In this document: one piece after another, positions 1-8,313 of the stretch | Layout of the letters: every line of letters begins with the position of its first letter | Position numbering within the stretch: position 1 is the stretch's first letter | Source of the DNA: JBNNGK01 sp050268245 | GTDB lineage: Bacteria > Pseudomonadota > Gammaproteobacteria > Enterobacterales > Enterobacteriaceae | Reading direction: 5' to 3' | Length of the DNA stretch: 64,000 nucleotides | NCBI RefSeq assembly: GCF_050268245.1 | Contig: NZ_JBNNGK010000015.1 | Span: 30,731 to 94,730, forward strand | The notes under the pieces: generated by a model | The model's database searches: none | Told to the model about the DNA's origin: nothing | The model's input: the letters and a program-made list of their open reading frames with translations, nothing else | Program-made: the position numbers and the translations under genes

Positions 1-566
1 ACATGGTTCACCGGCAGTGGCAGGGTATTAATGCTATGGCTAGCACGTGGATGCAGGTTCAGCTTTAGGCTGTCATCTTGTTCCGCACACCAGGCTTCGA
101 GCTGCATCGCTTCGCGGATTTCCGGGATGCGATTGCGGCCACATTGCTCACAGGCGGCGATGGCGATTTTTTGCCATTGCTGTCGTTTCTTAGCCAAACG
201 CTCGCCATCCAATTTAACGCCACAACGTGCTGAAAACAGTGGGGTAATGGTGTTCACGCCCAGTTCAATAGACTTTTGGATAGTGAACTCCATCTTCTCT
301 CCACGAGAAATCACCTGGCCTAAATGCAGGTTAAGCGGTGATTCACGATCTTCCAACTGCCCACCTTGAACGCGTACCTGCACGCTTTTTTTATCCACTA
401 GGGTGATTTCGGCATCGAACACCTGGTTACTGCCGTCGAACAGTTGCAGTGCTTGGCCGGGGCTCATGCGTAGAACACGCCCGACGTGGTTAGCCGCATC
501 TTCGCTCAGGGCAATGTCAATATGGGAACTTAGCGGCTCCGGGTGGTAAATGCGAGGTATGCGCAT
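1..566 (-). CDS. rsmE: 16S rRNA m3U1498 methyltransferase RsmE, partial (C-terminus beyond the window)
   Basis: RsmE methylates N3 of U1498 in 16S rRNA of the assembled 30S subunit, using S-adenosylmethionine. Translation on the minus strand from the ATG at 566 begins MRIPRIYHPEPL and continues through the N-terminal PUA-like part (SEDAANHVGRVLRM) into KSIELGVNTITPLFSARC, both typical of RsmE. About 188 codons are visible; the family is about 243 residues, so the knotted SAM-binding C-terminus is off the left edge. It lies 66 bp downstream of endA on the same strand. The order sprT-endA-rsmE is as in E. coli, so co-transcription is likely. Confidence 0.93.
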   Translation of the reverse strand, partial: MRIPRIYHPEPLSSHIDIALSEDAANHVGRVLRMSPGQALQLFDGSNQVFDAEITLVDKKSVQVRVQGGQLEDRESPLNLHLGQVISRGEKMEFTIQKSIELGVNTITPLFSARCGVKLDGERLAKKRQQWQKIAIAACEQCGRNRIPEIREAMQLEAWCAEQDDSLKLNLHPRASHSINTLPLPVNH

Positions 567-632
567 AATTATTTTCTCATCCTGACGAAACGCGCAGCCG
601 ATGCGGCTGCAAGTTGAACTATCAAAGCTATG

Positions 633-1328
633 TTAGCTCTTTTGTCGCTGACAAGCCTGCTGAATATACGGATTGTGATTCCCTTGCACCTTAGCGATGC
701 GTGCCTCGCGCTGGCATTCCCAATCGTTTACCGGATATTGGCGATTCCACACTTCAAAGAGTTGGGTTTGCTGACGTGACAGACGCAGATGATAACGATC
801 GCGCATATAAAAATAGGTGCGGGCAATCGTACCGCGCGCGCGCGCCGGGGGTTCTGTCTGTTTACTTTTGAAATTGACTTTCATTGGGCACTGACCATAT
901 TGGCCTTCGCCGCCGCGCCATTGGCTATACATAAAATTACTGCGATCGCCATTCACTTCGCCAACGGCAGGTTGCAGATTATGCAGATCGGTTTCTATCC
1001 GGCGATAGCTGGGATCTTTATTACAGTTTTTGCGTCCGCCGTGCTGCCAACATTGCAGTTGGTGGCCGAACTGCCAAGCAGGAACAACATGTTCCCATTC
1101 AATGCGCCCGGCACGTTGAGCATTCTTACGTGGCTGATAGCCGCAGCTATTGAGATCGGGAATGCCTTTTTTACCGTGCCAGTTAATTTTACAGCCGCAG
1201 TAAAAGCTGCCGGGGGCGTCTTGATTGATTTTGACCGCCGCCGTTTTTGCCTGCGAAAAGTTATTGATGCCATGCGCCTGTACCGCGCCAGAAATGAGAA
1301 CCACTGCGAAAAAAAATTTGCGAAGCAT
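633..1328 (-). CDS. endA: Periplasmic endonuclease I
   Basis: Non-specific double-strand DNA endonuclease of the periplasm (endonuclease I family, beta-beta-alpha-Me nuclease fold). The 231-residue product starts with a Sec signal peptide (MLRKFFFAVVLISGAVQAHG, cleavage likely near residue 18-19). It then carries the family segment RIEWEHVVPAWQFG, whose His is the expected catalytic base, and DLHNLQPAVGEVNGDRSN, which contains the metal-binding Asn. Several cysteines (CGCK, CWQ, NCNK) fit a disulfide-stabilised periplasmic enzyme. Length matches E. coli EndA (235). It sits between sprT and rsmE on the same strand. Confidence 0.96.
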   Translation of the reverse strand: MLRKFFFAVVLISGAVQAHGINNFSQAKTAAVKINQDAPGSFYCGCKINWHGKKGIPDLNSCGYQPRKNAQRAGRIEWEHVVPAWQFGHQLQCWQHGGRKNCNKDPSYRRIETDLHNLQPAVGEVNGDRSNFMYSQWRGGEGQYGQCPMKVNFKSKQTEPPARARGTIARTYFYMRDRYHLRLSRQQTQLFEVWNRQYPVNDWECQREARIAKVQGNHNPYIQQACQRQKS

Positions 1329-1480
1329 ATTCCAAAACAGCTCAAAATTGGAAAAGCAGGCAGGGTAACGGATGTGACCAGTAGGCGCAAATCTTGATAT
1401 CGCCTTGTTTTAAACGGTAAATCGTTGCTATCCGCTTATGCGTCAAGACGATTGTGCCTGGTGAGATTTAACGATCGCGG

Positions 1481-1999
1481 TTATCGCTCGAGTGTTTCGC
1501 CAGTGATAAAGCGCAACTTATCACCACAGTGACGACAGCGATATTCACTGTCACCGCGTAGCACTCGGTTATGGCGGCGCACCGTTAATTGATGGCGTTG
1601 ACAGCTACATTGGTAAGGAAACGTTTTGCTCTGCACCGAGCTGATTTCAAACTGGTGGGTACGGTTGGCTGATACATGCAGCACCGTTTCCATCATCCAT
1701 CGCCATTCGCGCCCGTGCGGCGCTACGCGGCCAAAACGACGAAATACCAGCAGGTGCGCTAATTCATGCGGAACGACTTCATCAATAAAGCTGTGTTGAT
1801 TTTCCAGCAATAACACGGGATTAAGGCGAATTTCCCAAGCCTGTAACCAGGCGGTGCCCGCGCTGGTGCCGCGTTGTTGGTAGACGACCTTGGGGTCGGG
1901 AAACGTTTCGGAAAAATGCTGCTCTGCCAACTGAAGTTTATCTCGCAGGCAGCGCATTACCGCTTGTTGCAGTGCAATGGGAATTCTGACTTTGTTCAT
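1481..1999 (-). CDS. sprT: SprT family zinc metalloprotease-like protein
   Basis: The 172-residue product has the zinc motif HELAH (His78, Glu79, His82) in the segment DEVVPHELAHLLV. It also has a C-terminal zinc ribbon built from CSC and CRHC pairs. These are the two hallmarks of bacterial SprT, related to eukaryotic Spartan. The exact substrate in bacteria is not established. The ATG at 1999 gives the family's usual N-terminus. It is the first gene of the minus-strand sprT-endA-rsmE run and is divergent from fumA. Confidence 0.94.
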   Translation of the reverse strand: MNKVRIPIALQQAVMRCLRDKLQLAEQHFSETFPDPKVVYQQRGTSAGTAWLQAWEIRLNPVLLLENQHSFIDEVVPHELAHLLVFRRFGRVAPHGREWRWMMETVLHVSANRTHQFEISSVQSKTFPYQCSCQRHQLTVRRHNRVLRGDSEYRCRHCGDKLRFITGETLER

Positions 2000-2322
2000 C
2001 GGCGTAGCATAGGTCAGGGAAACGTCTTAGACAATAACCCGCAATAATGATAACTCGATCGATAACCGCTGATTGTAATCAAGCTGTTAACTGCGGGATA
2101 ATAATTCGTGATTGATGAGTCTGTACCCGCAGTTTTCAACGGACGAGGTTGAAAAAACTCAATGGAGATAAACTCCTTGCGATTAGCGAGGTTATTTTGC
2201 GATTTAGCGCAATAACCAACGACCTGAAAATACGTAAGGTGTGGTGAGTTTTTTTGACGCAGCGAACCCGAATGCGCTGAAAGTGTGAATTTAACGCAGC
2301 TGATGTTGCAAGTGAGAGATAA
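2000..2322. other. Intergenic region between divergent sprT and fumA
   Basis: This 323 bp stretch holds no credible gene. It must contain the promoters of both genes and is A/T-rich, with TGTTAA-like and TTAAC-like words that could be ArcA half sites; I cannot place one with confidence. A bulged inverted repeat occurs in the fumA leader at 2190-2217 (GGTTATT...AATAACC, with an inner GCG/CGC). The fumA ATG is preceded by a purine-rich GTGAGAG. Confidence 0.5.
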
Positions 2323-3969
2323 ATGTCGAATAAACCGTTCCATTATCAAGATCCATTTCCGCTGAGCAAAGATGAGACAGAATACTATCTGCTGAGCCGT
2401 GACCACGTTGCCGTCACTGAATTTGAAGGGCAAGAGATCCTTAAAGTGGCGCCGCAAGCCTTGACGCTCCTCGCCCAGCACGCTTTCCATGATGCCTCAT
2501 TCATGCTGCGTCCGGCACATCAGCAACAGGTAGCCGACATCCTCGCCGATCCTGAGGCCAGCGAAAATGATAGGTACGTCGCGCTGCAATTTTTGCGTAA
2601 CTCAGAAATCGCCGCCAAGGGGATTTTGCCTACCTGCCAAGATACCGGAACAGCCATCATCGTCGGTAAGAAAGGCCAACGCGTGTGGACCGGCGGTGGT
2701 GATGAAGAAGCGCTGTCTCGAGGGGTATACAATACCTACATTGAAGATAATCTGCGCTACTCGCAGAACGCCGCGCTGGATATGTATAAAGAGGTGAATA
2801 CCGGGAGCAACCTGCCAGCCCAGATCGATCTTTACAGCGTAGACGGCGATGAATACAAATTTTTGTGCATTGCCAAAGGCGGCGGTTCAGCGAACAAAAC
2901 CTATTTGTATCAGGAAACCAAAGCGCTGCTGTCCCCGGGTAAACTGAAAGATTATCTGGTTGATAAGATGCGCACGTTAGGCACCGCTGCTTGCCCTCCG
3001 TACCATGTGGCGTTTGTCATCGGTGGCACATCGGCGGAATCGACGCTGAAAACGGTAAAGCTGGCATCAACCAAGTATTATGATAATTTACCGACCGAGG
3101 GCAACGAACACGGTCAGGCATTTCGTGATGTCGCGCTGGAACAAGAACTGCTAAAAGCAGCACAAGACCTCGGTCTGGGGGCGCAATTCGGTGGCAAATA
3201 TTTTGCGCACGATATCCGCGTGGTGCGCTTGCCGCGCCACGGTGCTTCTTGCCCGGTAGGCATGGGGGTTTCTTGCTCGGCTGACCGCAACATTAAAGCC
3301 AAGATTAACCGCGAAGGTATCTGGTTGGAAAAACTGGAGCATAATCCGGGTAAGTATATTCCTCCGGCGCTGCGTCAGGCGGGGGAAGGCGAAGCTGTCA
3401 AAGTAGACCTGAACCGGCCGATGGCTGAGATCCTCCAGCAACTGTCGCAATATCCTGTCTCTACCCGATTGTCGCTAAGCGGCACGATTATCGTCGGCCG
3501 TGATATTGCCCATGCGAAACTAAAAGAACGCCTGGAGCGTGGGGAAGGGCTGCCGCAGTACGTCAAAGATCATCCTATTTATTATGCGGGGCCGGCCAAA
3601 ACGCCAGAGGGTTATGCTTCCGGTTCATTGGGGCCAACGACCGCAGGGCGTATGGATTCCTATGTCGATCTGCTGCAATCTCACGGTGGCAGTATGATCA
3701 TGTTGGCAAAAGGTAATCGTAGCCAGCAAGTCACTGACGCCTGTCACAAGCATGGTGGTTTCTATCTCGGCAGCATTGGTGGCCCAGCGGCGGTGCTGGC
3801 TCAGCAAAGTATCAAGAGCCTGGAGTGCGTGGAATATCCAGAGTTGGGCATGGAAGCGATTTGGAAAATTGAAGTAGAAGACTTCCCGGCGTTCATTCTG
3901 GTGGATGACAAAGGTAATGATTTCTTCCAGAAGATTCAAAGCGCACAGTGTGCACGCTGCGTGAAATAA
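2323..3969 (+). CDS. fumA: Class I fumarate hydratase, iron-sulfur type
   Basis: Oxygen-sensitive [4Fe-4S] fumarase that interconverts fumarate and L-malate in the TCA cycle. The 548 residues equal the length of E. coli FumA and are nearly collinear with it, from MSNKPFHYQ to CARCVK. Cluster and active-site regions are visible: LPTCQDTGTA (Cys105), HGASCPVGMGVSCSADRN, and the C-terminal beta domain GPTTAGRMDSYVD with KGNRSQQV. FumB of E. coli is a close paralogue, but the sequence reads more like FumA. Unlike E. coli, no fumC follows; the gene sits alone between sprT and galP. The hairpin downstream has its T-run on the other strand, so it probably serves galP. Confidence 0.95.
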   Translation: MSNKPFHYQDPFPLSKDETEYYLLSRDHVAVTEFEGQEILKVAPQALTLLAQHAFHDASFMLRPAHQQQVADILADPEASENDRYVALQFLRNSEIAAKGILPTCQDTGTAIIVGKKGQRVWTGGGDEEALSRGVYNTYIEDNLRYSQNAALDMYKEVNTGSNLPAQIDLYSVDGDEYKFLCIAKGGGSANKTYLYQETKALLSPGKLKDYLVDKMRTLGTAACPPYHVAFVIGGTSAESTLKTVKLASTKYYDNLPTEGNEHGQAFRDVALEQELLKAAQDLGLGAQFGGKYFAHDIRVVRLPRHGASCPVGMGVSCSADRNIKAKINREGIWLEKLEHNPGKYIPPALRQAGEGEAVKVDLNRPMAEILQQLSQYPVSTRLSLSGTIIVGRDIAHAKLKERLERGEGLPQYVKDHPIYYAGPAKTPEGYASGSLGPTTAGRMDSYVDLLQSHGGSMIMLAKGNRSQQVTDACHKHGGFYLGSIGGPAAVLAQQSIKSLECVEYPELGMEAIWKIEVEDFPAFILVDDKGNDFFQKIQSAQCARCVK

Positions 3970-3975
3970 GCGTAA

Positions 3976-4004
3976 TAAAAATGCCGCCCCTTAGCGGGCG
4001 GCAT
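3976..4004 (-). terminator. Rho-independent terminator of galP
   Basis: A 9-bp perfect stem (ATGCCGCCC at 3981-3989 with GGGCGGCAT at 3996-4004) and a 6-nt loop. On the minus strand it is followed directly by TTTTTATT, so it ends galP transcription, 20 bp past the galP stop. It may weakly stop fumA from the other side, but there is no T-run on the plus strand. Confidence 0.85.
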
Positions 4005-4023
4005 AAGCAGAAAGCAAACCGCG

Positions 4024-5418
4024 TTAACGCGATCCCATTTCGCGTAGCGGTTTTCCCGCCATCAAATTGCGTTCGATATGTTCCAGTGAGATATTTTTGG
4101 TTTCAGGAACCAAAGCAATGGTCAGGAAAATAAAGAGTAGGTTCAAGCCTGCATAAACCCAGAAGGTGTGTGCACTGCCCAAGCTGTTGAGCATGGTCAG
4201 GAAGGTTGCGCCCACGATCATATTGGCAATCCAGTTCACCGTGGTAGAGCAGGTAATGCCGAAATCTCGGCCTTTTAGCGGCTGGATCTCGGAGCAGAGT
4301 ACCCAAATCAGCGGGCCTGCACTCATGGCAAAACCGACGATAAACATCAGTAACATCAGGACAGCGAAGTATTGCGCCGCAGGTGTCACCATGCCGACAT
4401 TCATCATGGTGCCGAGTATGCCCATGCCGATTGCCATCACCAGAAAACCCAGCTTCAGCGTTGGCTTGCGCCCCCAACGGTCTACTAATCCGATGGCGAT
4501 AAAGGTTGCGAGTACATTAACCAACCCGACGATGACCGTTCCCCACATTTGTTGTGCCGTGCTGGCAAAACCGGCCAGATCGAAGATCTTGGGTGCGTAA
4601 TACATGATCACATTCATACCGGTGAATTGCTGCATCACTTGTAACAAAATGCCAAGGTATACCGCACGGCGGAAGTTTTTGTTGTTCTTGAATAATGTCC
4701 AGCCACTTTGTTTGATCGTTAGGCTTTGACGAATTTCGTCCAGCTCGGCTTTGGCTTGTTCGCGGGTGTCTCGCAGCATTTCCAATACCTTGTGCGCTTC
4801 GACATCTCGCCCGCGTGATGCCAGCCAGCGTGGGCTGCGCGGCAGGAAGAACACGCCGACTAACAGCAGTAATGCCGGAAGGGTGATAATGCCGAGCATC
4901 CAGCGCCATGAGCCGCTGTAGCTGAATGCGGTATCTGACAGATAGGCGGCCAGAATACCGATGGTTATCATCAATTGGTACATTGAAATCATACTGCCAC
5001 GAATACGTTCTGGCGCGATTTCAGAGAGGTATAACGGAGCGGTGAACGAGGCAATACCGACCGCTAAGCCTAACAGCACGCGAGAAACCAGCAACACATC
5101 AACATTGGGGGCGAAGGCCGAGCACAGTGAACCGGCGACAAACAGCACGGCACCGATCATTAGACTGTATTTACGCCCCAATCGATAAGACAGCCAGCCA
5201 CTGCCAACTGCGCCGACCGCCGCGCCGAACATCATTGAGCTGACTACCCATTCTTGTTGCTGTGACGTTATTTGGAATTCATCAGTAATAAACGGTAATG
5301 CACCGGCGATCACACCAATATCCAGCCCAAATAACAGACCAGCTAGCGCAGCCAAAAAACAGACAAAGAAGGTCAGTTGCGCAGGGGAGCGCCCCTTGCC
5401 TGCGGTAGTTGTCGTCAT
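4024..5418 (-). CDS. galP: Galactose:proton symporter
   Basis: Inner-membrane sugar transporter of the major facilitator superfamily (sugar porter family) that brings in galactose and glucose with protons. The 464-residue product matches E. coli GalP almost throughout. Visible motifs are LLFGLDIGVIAGALPFI (TM1), the sugar-porter RLGRK loop, LYLSEIAPERIRG, QQFTGMNVIMYYAPKIF, DRWGRKPTL and the C-terminal VPETKNISLEHIE. Twelve hydrophobic segments can be followed. Two gal-type operators and a CRP-like site lie upstream, so GalR/GalS and cAMP-CRP control is likely. It has its own terminator and appears monocistronic. Confidence 0.96.
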   Translation of the reverse strand: MTTTTAGKGRSPAQLTFFVCFLAALAGLLFGLDIGVIAGALPFITDEFQITSQQQEWVVSSMMFGAAVGAVGSGWLSYRLGRKYSLMIGAVLFVAGSLCSAFAPNVDVLLVSRVLLGLAVGIASFTAPLYLSEIAPERIRGSMISMYQLMITIGILAAYLSDTAFSYSGSWRWMLGIITLPALLLLVGVFFLPRSPRWLASRGRDVEAHKVLEMLRDTREQAKAELDEIRQSLTIKQSGWTLFKNNKNFRRAVYLGILLQVMQQFTGMNVIMYYAPKIFDLAGFASTAQQMWGTVIVGLVNVLATFIAIGLVDRWGRKPTLKLGFLVMAIGMGILGTMMNVGMVTPAAQYFAVLMLLMFIVGFAMSAGPLIWVLCSEIQPLKGRDFGITCSTTVNWIANMIVGATFLTMLNSLGSAHTFWVYAGLNLLFIFLTIALVPETKNISLEHIERNLMAGKPLREMGSR

Positions 5419-5484
5419 AACGCCTCCATATAAAACTGGGTAAACGGCTTTAAGGCTATGTTATGGAACCTGCGTGAAGGTAAA

Positions 5485-5500
5485 AGTGCGCCGGATCACA
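5485..5500 (-). promoter_or_regulatory. Candidate CRP site upstream of galP
   Basis: AGTGC-N6-TCACA matches the TGTGA-N6-TCACA consensus at 8 of 10 positions. It lies immediately beside the gal operator, where activation of galP by cAMP-CRP would be expected. Seen by motif match only. Confidence 0.4.
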
Positions 5501-5502
5501 TT

Positions 5503-5520
5503 AATGTAATCGATTACATT
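5503..5520. promoter_or_regulatory. GalR/GalS-type operator of galP
   Basis: An 18-bp perfect palindrome, AATGTAATCGATTACATT, centred at 5511.5, 93 bp upstream of the galP start. Its core fits the GalR/GalS consensus GTGTAANCGNTTACAC. A second, weaker copy lies about 108 bp further upstream. Confidence 0.75.
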
Positions 5521-5612
5521 TTTAGCTGATTGTTATTAATTTAGCATCATTGAGTTTTTATAATTTTCTTTAATATCAATTGCTAATTTACTTTAATATG
5601 ATGAATTTATCA

Positions 5613-5626
5613 TGTAATCGTTATCA
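5613..5626. promoter_or_regulatory. Second, weaker gal-type operator
   Basis: TGTAATCGTTATCA differs from the strong galP operator core at two symmetry-related positions apart from the free central base. The centre-to-centre distance of about 108 bp resembles the two-operator spacing of the E. coli gal operon, where GalR forms a loop. Whether it is bound here is inference. Confidence 0.45.
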
Positions 5627-5680
5627 GTTTTTTTATGGAAAAGGAAAGGGGCAAGGCTGTGTTTATAGGCGTAACTGCGA

Positions 5681-6652
5681 TTAGACGGCGGTTGCGCGGT
5701 TTTTTTGTTGCACGATATCCGCCATCACGGCCAGAGCAATCTCGGCCGGGGTTTTACTGCCTAGCGGCAAACCGATCGGAGCATGAATACGACTCAGTTC
5801 CTGTGGAGAGAGTTCGGCGATCTTACGCAGGCGTTGGCGGCGGCGAGTGCTATTTTGCTGCGACCCCATGGCGCCGATATAAAAAGCAGGCGTATGTATC
5901 GCTTCCATCAGGGTTAGATCGTCCATGAGTGGATCGTGGGTTAGCGCCACTACTGCCGTGTTGGCATGACAGCCGCCTTCTTCGATGAACTTAGCCGGGA
6001 ACTGCTGTAGCAATGTGATATTGGGTTTTAGCTGACTCGCGAAGTTTTCCAATGCCTCGGGGCGGCTTTCGCAGACAATGACCTCAAAACCAAGCGCGTT
6101 GGCGAAGTCGGCACAAAACAGCGCCACGTTTGAAAGCCCTGCGATAAGCAGGCGCGGCGCGGCGGCAATGTATAAGGTAATGTCATTTCCTTGCCGTATC
6201 ACTCGGGTGGCGCTAGTGAAATCGCTGGTGGCTAACGTTGTACAGGCATCAGGCAGGCGCAGGCGCTTGAGCAGCGCGTGATGGCCATCTAACGCGGCTG
6301 CGATTTGCGCCAGATAGGCAATACTGTCATCACCAGCCGGTAAGTACTCAATCAGCACCTCGAGCACGCCGCCGCAGGGCAGCGCCACGTTGGGCGTCAG
6401 GCCGCCTTCACCATAGCGTACCACCTGGCTGGCAGCTTGATATTCGCCGGTAGCGATGCGTTGTAAAAAGTCTTCTTCCACACAGCCGCCGGATAATGAA
6501 CCGCAATAATGCCCATTACCGATCGCGGCCATCAGCGCACCTGGGGAACGCGGTGACGAGCCATAGGTGTTCAACACAGTACAAAACCAGACGGGCTGTT
6601 GCATAAGCCAGCTAATAGACTGGCTGACTACGCTAATATCAAGATGCTGCAT
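5681..6652 (-). CDS. XdhC/CoxI family molybdoenzyme maturation protein
   Basis: XdhC proteins bind molybdenum cofactor and support its sulfuration and insertion into xanthine-dehydrogenase-type hydroxylases. The 323-residue product from the ATG at 6652 (MQHLDISVV) has an N-terminal XdhC_CoxI domain with the conserved TYGSSPRSPGALM and GSLSGGCVEED. A C-terminal Rossmann-like XdhC_C domain follows (RLLIAGLSNVALFCADFANALGF, then GAMGSQQNSTRRRQRL). An in-frame upstream ATG would add 32 residues inside the preceding gene and is unlikely. It follows the nucleotidyltransferase gene by 7 bp, clearly one operon. No molybdenum hydroxylase gene is nearby, so the client enzyme must be elsewhere. Confidence 0.85.
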   Translation of the reverse strand: MQHLDISVVSQSISWLMQQPVWFCTVLNTYGSSPRSPGALMAAIGNGHYCGSLSGGCVEEDFLQRIATGEYQAASQVVRYGEGGLTPNVALPCGGVLEVLIEYLPAGDDSIAYLAQIAAALDGHHALLKRLRLPDACTTLATSDFTSATRVIRQGNDITLYIAAAPRLLIAGLSNVALFCADFANALGFEVIVCESRPEALENFASQLKPNITLLQQFPAKFIEEGGCHANTAVVALTHDPLMDDLTLMEAIHTPAFYIGAMGSQQNSTRRRQRLRKIAELSPQELSRIHAPIGLPLGSKTPAEIALAVMADIVQQKNRATAV

Positions 6653-6659
6653 AGGCGCT

Positions 6660-7229
6660 TTACTCGCTGGCTGGTAACTGTGACGGCAGGTCAATATCTT
6701 GCACCATCTCCGCCAAATAAATCGGCAACAGATATACCCGTCGGCCATTCAGTATGGAATACCCGCCGTCATCGCCTTGCAACGCACACAGCGGCTTATG
6801 TAGCGCGGCAGAAAACCCGACCGGATGCCCCGGTTGTTGGTTAAAGCAAGGACGCACGATCGCATGTTGCCGCAATGCCGCCGCCGTCTGAATAAATATC
6901 TGCGGTGTCACAAACGGCATATCTGCTAAATGAATCAGCCAACCGTCCCATTCTTTTGTGGCGGTTACGCCTGCGGCGATGGAATCGCCTAACCCGTGAC
7001 TCTCTAGCAGAGTGAAATTGACGTGGTACTCAGTGCAAACGTTTTGCAGCAGGCTATTTTCTGGCCGAGTAACCACATGCACGGGTAAGCAAGACGCCAA
7101 GGCGTGTTGCAATGTTTGTTCAAACACTGTCACTTCCCCCAATGGCGCATTCAGCTTGTTACCTTTGCCGCCCGCCTGAATAAACCGTTTACCTTGCCCG
7201 GCGGCGGCGATCACAATACCTGTCACCAT
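6660..7229 (-). CDS. MocA/MobA-like nucleotidyltransferase (putative molybdenum cofactor cytidylyltransferase)
   Basis: A small NTP-transferase-fold protein (189 residues from ATG 7229). The N-terminal nucleotide loop is GIVIAAAGQGKRF, a Lys follows (GNKLNAPLGEVTVFEQTL), and the metal-binding region is LIHLADMPFVTPQI. GHPVGFSAAL lies near the C-terminus. This pattern fits the MocA family, which converts Mo-molybdopterin to the cytosine dinucleotide form; MobA, the guanylyl version, is the alternative. A start at 7253 would add 8 residues. Its operon partner is the XdhC-like gene, which supports a role in cofactor maturation for a xanthine-dehydrogenase-like enzyme. CTP versus GTP specificity cannot be read here. 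Confidence 0.75.
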   Translation of the reverse strand: MVTGIVIAAAGQGKRFIQAGGKGNKLNAPLGEVTVFEQTLQHALASCLPVHVVTRPENSLLQNVCTEYHVNFTLLESHGLGDSIAAGVTATKEWDGWLIHLADMPFVTPQIFIQTAAALRQHAIVRPCFNQQPGHPVGFSAALHKPLCALQGDDGGYSILNGRRVYLLPIYLAEMVQDIDLPSQLPASE

Positions 7230-7310
7230 GTTGATTATTCTCGTGAGTGTCATAACTCTGGGGGAGGGAAACGATATAGAAGTTAAGGATGGTTTTGGCA
7301 CAATTGCAAC

Positions 7311-7345
7311 CTGTCACGGCGCGTGTAATGAAAACGCCGTGACAG
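7311..7345 (-). terminator. Long inverted repeat after the GH43 gene
   Basis: Perfect 11-bp arms (CTGTCACGGCG at 7311-7321 and CGCCGTGACAG at 7335-7345) with a 13-nt loop, starting 8 bp past the GH43 stop codon. There is no clear T-run on the minus strand, so it may be a weak terminator or an mRNA-stabilising 3' structure. Confidence 0.55.
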
Positions 7346-7352
7346 TCGGGGG

Positions 7353-8303
7353 TTAAAGCGTATCGGCTGGCGGTATGCCAAATAGGGGCATACCGTCATC
7401 GCTCCATGCTAATGGTTTAATGCGCGTATGCCGATTGGGGTCATAAAGCGGGTCACCGTCAATTTCAGTGTAATTTCGCGCGTGATAAACCAGCACATCG
7501 TTACCGTTTTCGTCAACGGTGAAACTGTTATGCCCTGGACCGTATTGATGATGCTCATAACTGGTGCAAAACACTGGCTGCGGCGACTTATGCCATTGGC
7601 GGGGATCAAGTAGGTTGCTGTCGATATCTGCCCACAGCAGGCCGATACAGTAGTTTTCATCGGTCGCACTGGCGGAATAACTGATGAAAATTCGCTGACC
7701 GTGTACCACTACCGCAGGCCCCTCATTAACCCAGAATCCTTTGGCTTCCCATGCGAGTTCCGGTTTACTCAGCATGACCGGCTCGCCTTTCAGCGTCCAT
7801 GGATTAGCCATTTCAGCCAGATACAAATTTGAGTTGCCGCGAATAGCCGGATCTTTTTGCGCCCACAGATAATAGTGTTTGCCGTGGTGGGAAAAGTAAG
7901 TGGCGTCGAGCGAGAAACTGTCAATGTGGCTGTAAATACGCCCTTTTTCCTGCCATTTACCTTCTAGCGGATTTGCTGCGTCACACTCCAAAGCAAACAT
8001 GCGGTGTTGAAACAGGCCGTCTGCGATTTCTGGGCTGTGGGCGGCGGCGAAGTAGAGATACCATTTATCATCGATGAAATGCAGTTCAGGTGCCCAAATC
8101 AGAGCGCTCATCGGCCCGCTGGCCGGCTTGTGCCACACGACTTTAGGTTCTGCCTGCGCTAGCGCACACAAGCTAGTGGCACGGCGTAACTCTAGCCGGT
8201 CGTACTCCGGTACTGAAGCGACAAAGTAGTAATAACCGTCGCTGTGGCGAATGATAAATGGGTCGGCACGCTGTTCAATTAATGGATTAGGGTACTGTTT
8301 CAT
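7353..8303 (-). CDS. Glycoside hydrolase family 43 protein (arabinofuranosidase/xylosidase-like)
   Basis: A cytoplasmic five-bladed beta-propeller glycosidase expected to cleave arabinose- or xylose-containing oligosaccharides. The GH43 acid residues are all visible: the catalytic base Asp14 in QRADPFIIRH, the pKa-modulating Asp in SFSLDATYF, and the general acid Glu in FWVNEGPAVV. There is no signal peptide. The ATG at 8303 is chosen because AAGGA stands 8 bp upstream; an in-frame start 10 codons earlier lacks one. Length is 316 residues. It begins 10 bp after the GPH-family symporter gene, so imported glycosides are probably hydrolysed inside the cell. The exact linkage cannot be told from sequence. 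Confidence 0.85.
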   Translation of the reverse strand: MKQYPNPLIEQRADPFIIRHSDGYYYFVASVPEYDRLELRRATSLCALAQAEPKVVWHKPASGPMSALIWAPELHFIDDKWYLYFAAAHSPEIADGLFQHRMFALECDAANPLEGKWQEKGRIYSHIDSFSLDATYFSHHGKHYYLWAQKDPAIRGNSNLYLAEMANPWTLKGEPVMLSKPELAWEAKGFWVNEGPAVVVHGQRIFISYSASATDENYCIGLLWADIDSNLLDPRQWHKSPQPVFCTSYEHHQYGPGHNSFTVDENGNDVLVYHARNYTEIDGDPLYDPNRHTRIKPLAWSDDGMPLFGIPPADTL

Positions 8304-8313
8304 CTCAGATTCC

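Noticed and set aside
789..1397. 202-codon open frame on the plus strand inside endA
   Set aside because: It is antisense to a well-supported endA gene; its composition follows from the endA codons.
3976..4004. Hairpin as fumA terminator
   Set aside because: The T-run is on the minus strand, so it is assigned to galP.
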